Source of the DNA: Morella rubra
Taxonomy: Eukaryota; Streptophyta; Magnoliopsida; Fagales; Myricaceae
Direction of reading: 5' to 3'
DNA length: 64,000 nucleotides
Assembly: GCA_003952965.2 (NCBI GenBank)
Contig: CM025852.1
Coordinates: forward strand, 16,781,820-16,845,819
The position numbers and the translations under genes are program-made. Positions 48,575-61,900 of the stretch are shown here, piece after piece. How positions within the stretch are numbered: position 1 is the first letter of the stretch; every line of letters begins with the position of its first letter. The notes beneath the pieces are model-generated. The model had not been told where the DNA came from, made no database searches, and saw only the letters and a program-made list of their open reading frames with translations.

Positions 48575-51500
48575 TATATCTGTGCGTACGCTAATATCAG
48601 TTTTATTAACTGTATATATTTCTGTGCGTAGGCTAATATCAGTTTTATTAACTGTTTATTGCCAATACCAATTCTCTCGCGAAGGAAGTAGTTTCCTTTC
48701 TTTACACTATATTTTGTTGTCTTTCTTGAAATGGCTATCTTATGGTGGAACAACGTTTCTGCTTTTATTTTTTTTCCTTGTACGCTTCATGCTGGTAAAA
48801 TTAAGTGATTTTTCTGGTGATACTAAAACTCAGAAAATGGTGAAGGAAGCTTTGAACAGCATCAGTATGAGGAGAGAGAAAAAGAGCAGGATATATGCTC
48901 TACTGATAGACTCAAAGAGAAGGATGTAAGTACATATTTAAACTCCTATAGACATCCTCTCTTTTTATGGCCATGCGAATCAGACCTTGCCTGGTTTATG
49001 TTCTTTTCTAAATTTCTTTAAGCTAAACGGGCGTCTTGTAACTTTGCACTCCAGGGGAAGGAGGAAGAGGAGGAAGAAGAGGTTAAATTAATTAACAGTG
49101 TATTTAACAGAACTCATGGCAATCCAATTGGCATTTATGATGAAGAGATTTTACCTGAATTTGAAGATCTTTTATCGGGGGAGATTGAATTTTCATTACT
49201 GGGTAGCAAGATGGATGAGACAGAGGAAGAGAAAGTTTATGAAATCGAGATGGCAAACAATGCAAGCGAATTGGAACGGCTGCGGAAACTAGTGAAGGAA
49301 TTAGAGGAGAGGGAAGTAAAGCTTGAAGGTGAATTGCTTGAATACTATGGATTGAAGGAGCAGGAATCAGATATTCTAGAGTTACAAAGGCAACTCAAGA
49401 TCAAGACAGTAGAGATTGACATGCTTAATATTACCATTAGCTCTTTGCAAACTGAGAGGAAAAAGCTTCAAGAACAGATTGCACAGGGAGCTTCAACAAA
49501 GAAGGAGCTGGAGGTGGCAAGGAACAAGATCAAGGAATTGCAAAGGCAGATTCAGCTTGAAGCTAACCAGACGAAAGGCCAGTTATTGCTGCTTAAGCAA
49601 CAAGTGTCAGGTTTGCAGGCGAAAGAGGAAGAAGCTGTAAAGAAAGATTCTGAAATTGAAAAGAAGCTGAAGGCTGTGAAGGAGTTAGAAGTTGAAGTTG
49701 TGGAGCTTAAGAGGAGAAACAAAGAACTTCAACATGAAAAACGGGAGTTGACTGTAAAGCTCGATGCTGCTGAAGCTAGAATAGCAACCCTTTCCGTCAT
49801 GACAGAGGTCAGAGCCAAACTGCTCCATTGCATTATTATATGCTCCTGTTATATGCCCACTGCTTTAATTTCTTTTCATTTTGTGCTGAAATTCGAGTTG
49901 TTCTTTCTCCCCAGCTTTTATGATACTTCTAATTGACAAATAAAACATTGACATTTTCTTTTTTGGATATGATATCGAAAGGAACATATATTCAGCAGAC
50001 GGTGTGTGCAGTAGCTATGAAGTAAATGGGACATTACCTGTTGGTTAAAGAGGTGAAACTTTCCTTATCTGCAGTGTCTTAATAGTGAAATGTTGACTTG
50101 ACATCTATTACTGGAACTAAATTAACAGGGTACCATGCCAAACAAGATTTCGGTGAACAATACTAGAGTAACCAAATGCTGACTGTTGAGATCATTAGGT
50201 ATGCAGTGATACACATGATAACTACTTGGTAAAAAGGTGAAAACAGAACAATGCTTTATCTCTTACAGAGTCGGGTTAGAACAAATTTTGTTTTTTGATG
50301 GTTGACTTCTGGTTCTTCACAAGGAGTTAGGGACAGCTTCTGGTGGATAATTAGGAATGGCCTCATATGTGACTTGGGGAAAGAACACAGGGTATTTTAA
50401 TTATGAATCAAACATGTGTTTTAGTCTTATGAGTGGTTACATTCATTCTTTTCTTCTCTTGCTCATACTACAGAGCGAAAGGGTTGCCAAGGCAAGAGAG
50501 GAGGTCAGTAGTCTGAGGCATGAAAATGAGGACCTGTTAAAGCAGGTGGAAGGACTTCAGATAAATAGATTCAGTGAAGTTGAAGAGCTAGTGTACCTTC
50601 GTTGGGTCAATGCATGCTTGAGATATGAACTCCGGAACTACCAGGCACCAGCAGGAAAGGCATCAGCTCGTGATCTCAACAAGAGTCTCAGCCCAAAATC
50701 CCAAGAGAAGGCTAAACAGCTGATGTTGGAGTATGCAGGATCAGAACGTGGACAAGGGGACACAGATCTTGAAAGCAACTTTTCCCACCCATCCTCTCCG
50801 GGAAGTGAGGATTTTGACAATGCTTCTCTAGACAGTTCCACGAGTAGATATAGCAGTCTCAGTAAGAAACCTAGCTTAATCCAAAAGTTGAAGAAATGGG
50901 GCAAAAGCAAAGATGATTCTAGTGCTCTTTCATCACCAGCCAGATCTTTCTCAGGAGGTTCCCCAAGCAGGGCAAGCATGAACCAGAGACCAAGGGGTCC
51001 ATTGGAATCCCTGATGATCAGGAATGCAGGTGATAGCATGGCTATCACCACCTTTGGCAAGATAGAGCAGGGACCTACTGACTCTCCTGAAACTCCAACT
51101 CTCCCTAATATTCGAACACGTGTTTCATCAAGTGACTGAAATACTGTTGCAGCATCATTCCACTTGATGTCAAAATCGGTTGGAGTTCTAGATGAGAAAT
51201 ATCCTGCATATAAAGACAGGCATAAGTTGGCCTTAGAGAGGGAGAAGCAGATTAAAGAAAGGGCTGAACAAGCAAGATCAGAGAAGTTTGGTGACAAATC
51301 AAATTTGAAACTACATGAACCTACAGCCAAGGTTGAAGGGGAGAGACCTGCAACTTTGCCGACAAAACTGGCTAAAATAAAGGAGAAGGTGGTTGTATCT
51401 AGTGATTCAGGTGACCAATCTAATGATGGCAATACTGATTCTCGAACGGTAAGCAAGATTAAACTTGCTGACATTGATAAAAGACCTCCTAGGGTGCCTC

Positions 51501-52950
51501 GACCACCTCCAAAACAATCTGGAGGTTCTTCTGCTGGTACAAATCCAAATTCTCCAGTTGGACTATCAACTGCTCAAGCTCCACCACCACATCCCCCCGG
51601 CGCCCCCCCTCCGCCGCCACCACCACCACCTGGTGGACCACCTAGGCCACCTCCTCCACCAGGAAGCCTACCAAGACGGGGAGGAAGTGGTGATAAAGTT
51701 CACCGGGCTCCTGAACTGGTTGAATTTTATCAGACATTGATGAAACGAGAGGCAAAGAAGGATACACTGTCATTAATTTCATCAACATCTAATGCATCAG
51801 ATGTCAGGAGCAACATGATTGGGGAGATCGAGAACAGATCAACCTTCCTCTTAGCTGTGAGTAAATTTCCCCTCCAAACTCACCTTCCTCGTATATTGGA
51901 ATAAAATATAGTTGTTCATCATTCAAAATTGACAGAGAGTCCAACTTTATGCACTGGATCCAGGTGAAAGCTGATGTCGAAACTCAAGGTGATTTTGTCA
52001 TGTCATTGGCAACTGAAGTCCGAGCAGCTTCCTTCACCAACATAGAGGATCTTCTGGCTTTTGTAAACTGGCTGGATGAGGAACTCTCTTTCTTGGTAGG
52101 TTTTACAGTTCTCTATGTCTAAGATTTCCCTTTCTGTCGGAAATAATCATGATCATAGACCAGAAAGTGCCCGTAGTTATGGACAATGACCTAAAAAAAT
52201 CAAAGAAAATACTTGTATGCTATGGCTAACTCATATTTTTGAGCCTTTTGAACACTGATTTCCTAAATCAGCTCTCTTCTGGGAGCATGTATTCATAATC
52301 AACTGGGGAACTATCAGCACGAACATTTCTATTGCTGCTGGAGACCTGTTTATAATTATTTGTTTCTTTCTCTCTGTGCGGTAAGGTTGATGAACGGGCG
52401 GTCCTCAAGCACTTTGATTGGCCCGAGGGGAAAGCGGATGCATTAAGAGAGGCGGCTTTTGAGTACCAGGACCTACTGAAATTAGAGAAGCGAGTCACCT
52501 CTTTTGTTGATGATCCCAAGCTTCCATGTGAAGATGCTCTGAAGAAGATGTACTCATTGCTAGAGAAGTAAGAATTTTGTTCTCAAGCATTTCTATAGAG
52601 GACTAGAATGGGTACATAGTTGAGACGCCCTTCTGAAAATTCATTCTAAAAACTCATTGCTTCTTCTATAAGAAATCAAGTCATCCTTTCATCTGTTTAA
52701 GAGTTGTTCTTTTGCCTAACATGTTATGTTACGGTAACAAGACGTTGGGAGATCATTTATTTTGTTCTGTACACTTTGACTTCCTAATTGGGTGTTTTAA
52801 GCTATATATTCTTATTTTTTTTCTTCAAAATTTTACAGAGTGGAAAATAGTGTGTATGCTCTCTTACGTACAAGGGACATGGCTATTTCACGATACAGGG
52901 AATTTGGAATTCCAGTTGATTGGTTGCTAGATTCTGGAATTGTTGGCAAG
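48414..52950 (+). pseudogene. CHUP1: CHLOROPLAST UNUSUAL POSITIONING 1, with in-frame stop and missing terminal exon
   Basis: Seven exons found: 48414-48519, 48834-48925, 49055-49807, 50474-51856, 51964-52095, 52386-52567 and 52839-52950, all GT-AG and in phase. The N-terminus (MIRLSLLVAASIAAYAV) is the outer-envelope anchor, followed by an acidic stretch, EVKLINSVFNRT, EILPEFEDLLSGEIEF, a long coiled coil with VKELEEREVKLEGELLEYYGLKE split over exon 3, the RFSEVEELVYLRWVNACLRYELRNYQ block, a Ser-rich linker, a proline-rich (profilin-binding type) segment and the conserved C-terminal domain (NKVHRAPELVEFYQ-like, IGEIENRSTFLLAVKADVETQGDFV). CHUP1 anchors chloroplasts to actin and drives their light movement. 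In exon 4, TGA at 51137-51139 replaces the expected S-L between SSSD and NTVAASFHLMSKSV; the same frame is otherwise open to the exon end. After exon 7 (GIVGK/gtatgg) no exon encoding the expected IKLSSVQLA-KYMKRVA tail of about 80 residues is visible in the remaining 11 kb. Confidence 0.88.
48541..48662. repeat. (TA)n microsatellite plus 42-bp tandem duplication in CHUP1 intron 1
   Basis: A TA run fills about 48541-48579, interrupted once. It is followed by a segment starting CTGTGCGTA(C/G)GCTAATATCAG at 48580 and again at 48622, a 42-bp tandem duplication with one visible mismatch. Confidence 0.8.
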
Positions 52951-55900
52951 GTATGGTTTAAACTGAAGGAAAACAAATATATTTCTGGTAGATTGCGAGA
53001 CAGAGTGTCTGTTCGGGTGTGTTCTGCGTTTCGGCCGATGCGTGTGCCCAGTTGTTCCCTGAGAATGCTTGCGTGCTTCTTAATGTTCAGAGTTACTGAT
53101 AATATCAACTCATCACACTAAGAAACCGAAGCTGCTTCTCCAGCCAAAACTAAGAGCAAAGAGCTATACCATCTAGAATAACCTACTCGTTTGAAGCATC
53201 AGAGCCTTGACCAACTAGTGCAACTGCTGGAGATAAGGTCATTACGATCTAAGAACAGGAGATTATTTTCTTCTGATGCTTGATTCTACGCCAAGCTGTG
53301 CGTTGTCGCCTTTCCGCGAGCTGCATCATCGGTTATCTTTTCATACTTTTTCTTTGACAGAACACCCATACATATATCTCTTTTCTCCTTACTTCGAAGA
53401 CCAATCTTTTCACTTCCACTTAATGCTTCCAGATAAATCAGTGTGTGTCAATTCTTTAGATTAATTTATGATAACTCTGTTTTGTGTACCACCCTTTCCT
53501 CTGTAGCTGTGTACCCACATAACTTACATGGAGACTATTGAAAATATGCCAAGCCATCATGAGGCTTTCTTTCCAAGAATTCAGGAGACCATCATCTCAA
53601 TACCACCCAAAACCGCGTTTGGTAATACAATCTAAGACTATAGCTAAAGTCATTGACGAGCTTATTTTTTCTTTTATTGAGTTATGATTGTTTCCCTCTT
53701 CATTGACACCTATTCTCACATCGAGTATTTCGGTTTAGTTAGTTTCGGTGTTGTATATGATTCCTCTGCATCCCGAATTACACCTCCAAAAATTGACAAT
53801 AGCAGAAATATACATCATGACATTGGAAGACAAAAAAATTGCAAAATCTCTAATCCATCTAAACTTTTACACAATAATGGCACCCCAACGAGTTGATAGC
53901 ATCACATGAAATTCAAGTACCCGAATTCAATATACAACATGGAAGAAATCTCACTTCCTGTGTATCGCCCGTGTCTTAATTGTTCTTATGCTTGCTTCGG
54001 AGCACCAATTCAGATCGTAGGACCCCCCGGAGTCACCTCAGATTCACCGCTGCATCCCCCTTCTGTTCTCCCACTATTTTTTACCTTTCCTCGTCTATCC
54101 GGAATTTCCGTAGCCCCTGAGCATAATTTCACCGTTCTCTTACCTAGAGTTATCTAAAAAGCCGCAAGCAAATCTAAACTCTGCACTGACCTTCTCCTTT
54201 ATTTCTTAAGTAGTCGCATTACAATGCTTCATATCTGTTTTAATAATTTTACACTTTTGATCATCATGTTCGATTTGAGAAGCCAAACGGCCCAAATACT
54301 CATATTTGTTGTATGTGTATCTAGGCCTCTTATCGCTTACTTTCTCCCAAGATTCGCTCTTCAAAAAATTTTTGCTTGAAAAGGAGTAAATTCTTTATAA
54401 AATATTCAATAATCTCCTCATAGCTACAATACCCCATCTTCTATATGTTATTACCTACCAACTTCAATAATTATCAAGGTGGAAACAATATAATCAATGA
54501 CACTTATTTCCTTGTATTGCATCATGAAGGTACAAAGATTAAAGAAGAAATACAGTCTTGTCACAGTTTCCTCCTGTTTTACAATTACATTTAAAGATTA
54601 TATCCTTCAATCGCTCCCCCATTAAACTACATTTTATATACGTGATAACAAGATATTTGAGATCAGAGAGGTCTTGCACAGAATATAGCATCAATATGAA
54701 AGAAACAAAAATAGAATGCGATTGTTCCTTAATACAAAAAAAAATTTAAACACTAACCTAGAAAAAATTGAAAACAACATTGATGCAGATGGTTATACTC
54801 CCATAGAAAGTGAGTTTGTAGTTTATATGATGTGACCGAACGTATTTTATTTCCCGTATTTTATGACAAACGCGTGTAAAGACATCTGGTTTCGAGTGCT
54901 TAACCTAATGTATATCATATTTATATTCAGCCGAGTCCCTTATTAATTTACAGAGAGAAGAAATCAAATACCTATAAATTCACCAATTAACCCGAGCTGT
55001 TTATACAAGTTATTATTCCCTAGTTATATCATTTATGAGTCAGTTATACTTTGATTATGTTGATAATTAGAAAGAACTCCCAGACACGCAGTGTGTATTT
55101 AATCATTTATTACAAATTTCCTACCCCGTCAATTTAATCTTTAAAAATCTTTAACAAGACTCAGGGACGTAAGACTAAGAAGTTTTAACCAGATTGCCCA
55201 AAAACCCATGTGAGACCAAGTAATTGCACTCACCAGCCTGATTAGATGGCATATGAAACCCTTGATGAGGTTAAGTCTGGTTTGGCAAACCATAAAAGTA
55301 TGATATATCCTGACATCCTTTGAATTATAATAACTTAATGATATTACCGAAATGTATATAGCGTATGAAATTCCAGAGGTCTCTTTCCGAGCAAGACATA
55401 GCCGCAAAATTAGCGAGGGATTCCGATTCCTCTAGCTTAGACCGACTTTTTCTAGTCCCCTGCAAATCCGAGCTTCACTGCAGGGTCCAATATCTCCAAT
55501 ACTTCGTCTCATGGATAGCTGCCGAGAGAGAATGAACCGTCCTGTTTCCATCTTTACCACAGAAACTTGACAAATTTCATCTCCACCAGTGATGCCGTCT
55601 ACAGGGTCCTGACTTGGGAGAACTATTTGGAGAAAGGCCCAAAAGGCAAGGGTAAAAGAGTTTTTCGTTTGACCTATCCTGTACCCAGCCTGCGAGTGTT
55701 CTCCGAATTTCTACAATATATTTGCAGAAGCCCATACACCCGAGTGCGAGTCCAAACATGAATCCCTTCATGCATATTTGTGCATAAAGTTCGTGTCACC
55801 GCGTCGGGGGTAACCAACACAAAGTCATTGTATAACTGACAACTCGTCCTACTCCGATTTTGTGTGATGCGACTTGCCCAATGTAACGCTATGTCTCTTT

Positions 55901-58900
55901 GATCTTTCTTCGTCTCGTACCCTTCCAGATATCGAGCGAAGACACGATCCTTCTCTCCTAGTGTTAAGTCTGAGTAAATGCATAATCTTCAAGTCCACCT
56001 TGCATATACATTATGACAACATCTACACCTATCCTGCGGTGAGGTCTCATTTACCTTCCAAACATGTCCCATGATGTTTCGCTCTAAATAGCTGTATAGC
56101 CTCTCACTTCACATTATCCTGCCTGTTCTGAATAGATCGGCTGCCCCCTAATACTCAGCTTCATTCCCTACATAGTTTACTAAAGATTGGAAGAGACCAC
56201 CAACAGACTCTTTCCAACCATGTCAGTCCATCTCACACCGAGTTGATTAAACATTTATAATATCTATTCCTGTGCCATACCCAAATTTTCGTCCTTCCCA
56301 TTCCAGTATACGATCCTGCAGAGTAACAGAGGGAGAAGAGTAAGAGGAGAGAGAGTTCCTAACCTTGCATTACTGGCTGTAAAGCAGCAATTATCTCCTG
56401 CAAGAGTTTACTCCATTAGTTGAGGTCCAAAATCCGATATATTAATTGATTAATTCAAACTCTTCCTTTTTTCCATATTTCGTTTATTTGTAGCTCCGCA
56501 TTAAACTAAAAAATCCTTTAAACTCTCCCTATAATCAACACAGTGAAATGTGTGAAATAACTGAATTATCACATAGAAATGTCCCGCATATTCCCCAGAA
56601 GCTACATCACCCCAACCTCACTTATTTCCCAATTGCGCCCATGAAAACAATTGACCACAGGAACGAGCAAACCGAAATTCGCTGGTCTCAACATGAGATT
56701 TTTTTTCATCACATAAAAACACTCTTACCGGCAATCAATATCTCTCAGAATTCTGAGAGACCTTGACACATATAGTAATCTATAGGCGTATGACCTTAGT
56801 TTCAACCACCCTTCCAAAAAAATAGAAACTCAGTGACCGGTGTCATATTTGAGATTTGCTGACCACTTTCACTCTGCTTTGCCTATATAGAATTGGTTTC
56901 CCAAGAAAAGCATCCCGATCTATTAGACCCTAACTCAGAACTACATTATACGACCTCAGAGACCCTTCATATTTCTTATTTATCACCATAACATTTCCTT
57001 TAATATATTCTTCCATTAGTGTGTAGTGTAATGATGGTGTATAAAAACATACTTTTTTTTATAATCCAATCTAAAAATTTTTTTCCTGTTTGAGTAAATC
57101 AGGAGTAATATTGGGTGCAAAAGACTTTTATATTCCTGCGAAGAAATTCCAATCCTTACCAATTCAAAAGCAAGGATCGACTGGAAGAGTCCTAGATTAT
57201 GTATGGCAACACTCATTCTGCTTAAACACACACTACCCGAAGTGACAGTAATTGCCTGGCACGTGACAAGAAAGAAAAAACAACCCCCTAGAGTTATTAT
57301 TTAGACTCTTACGAGTGACTATATAAGTTTGTATCTTCTGTTTCCAATTGTTTGAATAGAGTTTATTTAGTGATAATTATAAAAACCCACCGACAAAAAC
57401 TCCCTGTAAATATAAATTATCCTATAAATGTCTAATTAATTTTGAAAATTTAAAATTCCTGAGTACCTCGCCTAAAGTTACAACCTTATCCGATCGTGGC
57501 ATTGGATCCCTAAGTTATCCTAGAATCGATAAAATCCTTGTTAATATTCCGTGTGCCTACCTCTCCCTCTTTAACTTCCTGTGGCTATACGTACAACCAA
57601 CCGAGATTTTGACTATTTCACCTGCCTATGATGTGACCTCTATTTATAACCTAATTTTAGTATCGTCAAATCATAAATAAATCAATGGGTGGTGTAGCTT
57701 TTGCCCCTTGCCCATTTTTCTTATAGTTCATACTCACATTGTTAGCTTTTTCTAATTTGTCCTCTCTGTTTCCTTAGATTCATTCATTCCCATTATCTTG
57801 TATTTCCCTTGTTAACTTCTAACGATACCTATTCAAAACGGCAAAAAGACATCTACCCTGTTTCTCCTCCCTCATATCGAAATTAACCATTTTTAAGATT
57901 CAGAGTCTTCATCCAGGTACGTAGCCAACAGTATCTGTGAGACTAAAACTAAATCATCAAAAATTTGTCCCAGAACCAAATAAATATTTCAAAACCCAGC
58001 AAATTCCTTACGGACAGTTGAAAGCACCGACGATTCGTGCCATAATGTGTCTTGGAGAACCCAACTTATATATTATAACCTTTACGTGTGCAAACTCAGA
58101 AAAAAATAAACCATATTCTCCTATGACATAAATACAATTACACCACCAATCTAATAAATGGTGACCACAAAGTGAAAGATACTGAAACATTCACGATTCG
58201 AGTTTCTTCTAAAATATTTAGGTCAAATTAACTTATTAATATTATTAATGCAAACCCAATATATACAACAAATGTGACGAGAGATTGTACCTTCTGAAGC
58301 CCGCGATAATTAAATCACATCTCCCGCTGAGGTGGTGCGTTGCTCCAACCACACTCTTTGTGCGCCCCAAAAAAGGTTGACAATTTCGTTGATTGCTGAA
58401 GTAGTTATACTTCTTATTAAAGCTAAACAATATCAATTAAACCAATCCCTATTTATCTTTTCTTCTTCAGCTAATAAAGATGACACTACAAAAGCTTTTC
58501 TCCTCCAGGAATCTTTTTACATGAAAGCGGATAGGCAATTTTTGCGAGTTATGTTAAAGCAGAGAAAGCGATATGGTGACAACAAAATCTCCATTTTCCT
58601 GTTTTCCTGTTCAGACCCCCCTAAGTCAACTTGACGAGAACCTGGAACCTAACAGGTTTGAGTTGAAAGTAAAGACTCTTTACGCACGACACATTAATAT
58701 TATCCCCTTATATGTATTGTATCCACGACTAATCAAACCTCAAAGAAAACACCCAGGAACAAAACTATCCTATATGTTTAATACTAGATACTTGAACACT
58801 ATTCTCTACCTATATAATCTATCGTAAACAAATTCCATAGCTCATTTATAAAATACCTTATTACATTAAATAAATCATTTTCCGTCTTACTTAACATGAA

Positions 58901-61900
58901 ATCAGTTAAGAGTTAGTATTAATGAACCGTATAATCTTGACCCTTTTATTTTTTAGTTAATATTTAACATTTCCTATGTAGTTTCTTGATGACCATGTTT
59001 TGACCCCAATTTGTTAGCTCCATCACAGAAGACCGACTGGCCGCCAAAAGTCTGTGAGGACACGATCGTTGATAAAAAGTGCCCTAAAGTCACTTGGAGA
59101 CTGGAGTGATGATATTTAGTCTTTCAATAATTTCTTCCTCCTCAAGTGCAAGCTAATGATGATAACTACTTATTTTATAAACTCCATATCCCTTCTCTAG
59201 TGATTGTGATGGCTTTCCTCGGACCATTTCGTCAGATTGGCATACCATTGAAATATACGTTTGCTTTTTCTATTTTATGTTATCAGTAGGAAAGTTGAAA
59301 AGAATGTGCTGTAACTTGGCTCATTCGTGATTCTTATTACGTTCATACCTATACTTACTTTTCTTTACGTCTTGCCCCAGACCTTGCTTTGGCTTTCCTT
59401 TATTCCCCTAGCCTTGTATCATTTCTTCCAACTTTTTGTTTCAAGTTTCACAAAAAAAAAAAATTCCCCCAATCAATTCTTATCCAACATTAAAATACCG
59501 AGGTTAGGTATTTTCAGCTCAAGATGGGAACACATGATCAAAATGACCCGTCTAACAGTATTGTCCCCAAAATTTGTCTTCCTCCATAATACCGGTTTAC
59601 AGAAATTACCTCCATGATGTACCATAATCACATCTTTATCCTTCCTTACATTTTATCCGTGTTTTTCCCGCATGCTCTCCAATAACCGACCCATAGAAAC
59701 AGAAAAAATTCTTGTTTGCTTAACCTCATTTAAGTTACTGCTTTTTCCAACAACCAAATAAAGTATTATTGGTATTTTTCAGTTCTTTTTAACACAATAA
59801 TATATTCTTTCTACATTAATTCGATACCCCATATTTTCCAATTTGGTCCAAATTTTATTTCCTTATTGCGCGTGTAATAGTACCGATAGTTTTGTCCTTC
59901 CGAGCATATAAAAAAAAAGTACCAGAAAATTGTGACATTAATTCCCCACCTCTTCCAGAATTTTTCCAATCCTCTATAGCCTTCACATTTATCTGAGCTA
60001 TTCTTGCTATCTAAGTAAAATTCTACTCGCCATCTAGATACATATTAATAACTACTGTTAAGAGAACTTAATATATCTACTATAATCAAAAATATTTACT
60101 CCACAAATCATTATAAACTATTTATACCCTTTTTCTTTCTTATATCCCTCATTAACTCTTCCTTCTTCTGAAATTCATTTCCTGTACCCATCGTACTAGA
60201 AAGTCATTCTCTTCCCAAATTTTCCCACCACCAACTCCTACCTAATATCCTACCCTAAATTTTCACACCCAAATTACCAATTTTTTTTTAAAATTCATTT
60301 TGCCTAAACGAAATTTTTTTTAAGTAGAAATCCCAAGACATATATCCCGAATGTTGATGGTACACCACTGGCAAAGCCTTACACACATGAAAAAATTTTC
60401 CATTTGGCGATGCACAAGCCAATCCAGCTGCCATTATCGTTTTAGGATTGTGAATGTAAATGTAAACTTGAAAACATAACTATGGGCGTGGCCCCTGTGT
60501 TTCTTGCTTCCCCTTTAGTGTTAGTTGTCGCCCTTGTTATGTGCCTTCTCACAGTTGTAATCTCCTCTAAGCGCCATCCAAAATAAGGTCTCGAAGTGCT
60601 TCATCTCATCAATTAACATAGTTCCTATTGCACAGTGAGTATGAACGACCCCCTATCAACAGCTTCTAACCCCTACTTCCAGAATTAACTTAAGTAAGAA
60701 AAGGAGTTTATGGTTCATAAAATGCCTATATCTTCATGTAGACATATGTTGGTGTTTAGGTTCTTTCCGTATCTCTTGGATGCGACGACATCAAAGTTGG
60801 TACCTTATACCGTCAGTTTCTTCAGTCTGAAAGCAGTCCTTTCACACTGTACGTCGCGTTATGCTTCACTAGCCCCTATTTCCTTCCAAGAAATCCGGAC
60901 GTCCCGTCTGCCCTTGACATAAGACACCTGGTAATGCAGTCTTCGCGATAACCGACTTCTGACTTCCACTGCGCCTTCGTTCACCTAAGCCGGCTAGTTC
61001 TGGCCCACGCAGTGAAGTCTAGTTACACAGCACCCCGGCCACGAATTGGCCTATACTATTTATTTTGCATCGCGGTATCAAGATAATACGTGATGAGAAA
61101 GCAGCGGCTCTTACATGCTGAAAGACGGGAAGTATGGCGGCCAATCGAAATGTAGCACACATTAGAGATAATCGGTCAAACCGCACCAAGACTTGCTTAA
61201 AGATCCTTATACTTTGAATAGAAGGGACAGAGAACTAAATTGGACAAGAGACTTTGTAGAGAGATAATAAAAAGAGGCACAAATCTAAGTGAAAAAAGAG
61301 ACAATCAACGAGAGCCAACGGACGAAAGTGTTATACGGAGATAGAATAAAATGGCTCCCAAATGGATCTTTCCGAAATTCAAACCAGTACGATTTATTGA
61401 GCATGGCAGTACCAGGAATTGTTATAAATTTAGCAAAAGTTTATCTTGAGAAGGGCTTGAATTAAGGAGACCCTCCGGATGCATATACTACCCCGTCACC
61501 TGAAACAAGCGCCAAAGGCTTTGCAGGACCGGTACCGCTAGAAAGAGAGTCCCATATGACAGTCAACGCATACTTACCCGACATCTCAAGAGAACAAAAG
61601 CAGCAATAAGATATCTAAGTTAATTTTCGATGAATTAGTTGCAGTACACTTTTTTACAAGGATTATATAATTTGAATGATGTTGAGTAGACGTCAGTGAA
61701 AAGAAAAGTTTTGTGCCAGATTGCACCTTCAATATCACCTAAACTCCAACAGAATTATAACCTTGGCCGTTAATATCTCTATCCCTTTCCCCAAACAATT
61801 TCGTCCTTTTGTTATGTATTAAGTGCCCTTTCTAAAATTTATGTCATCTGTTTGTTGATAGTCCCAATTCCTTGTAGCGTTTTCAGAAACTTTGTTTCGA

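Noticed and set aside
51137-51139. CHUP1 TGA as programmed readthrough or selenocysteine
   Set aside because: Land plants lack the selenocysteine machinery, and no known readthrough context follows; a lesion or assembly error is simpler.
50638-51474. Long minus-strand frame (278 codons) opposite CHUP1 exon 4
   Set aside because: It is the antisense shadow of a conserved coding exon; its translation shows no family and the sense strand has a clear protein.
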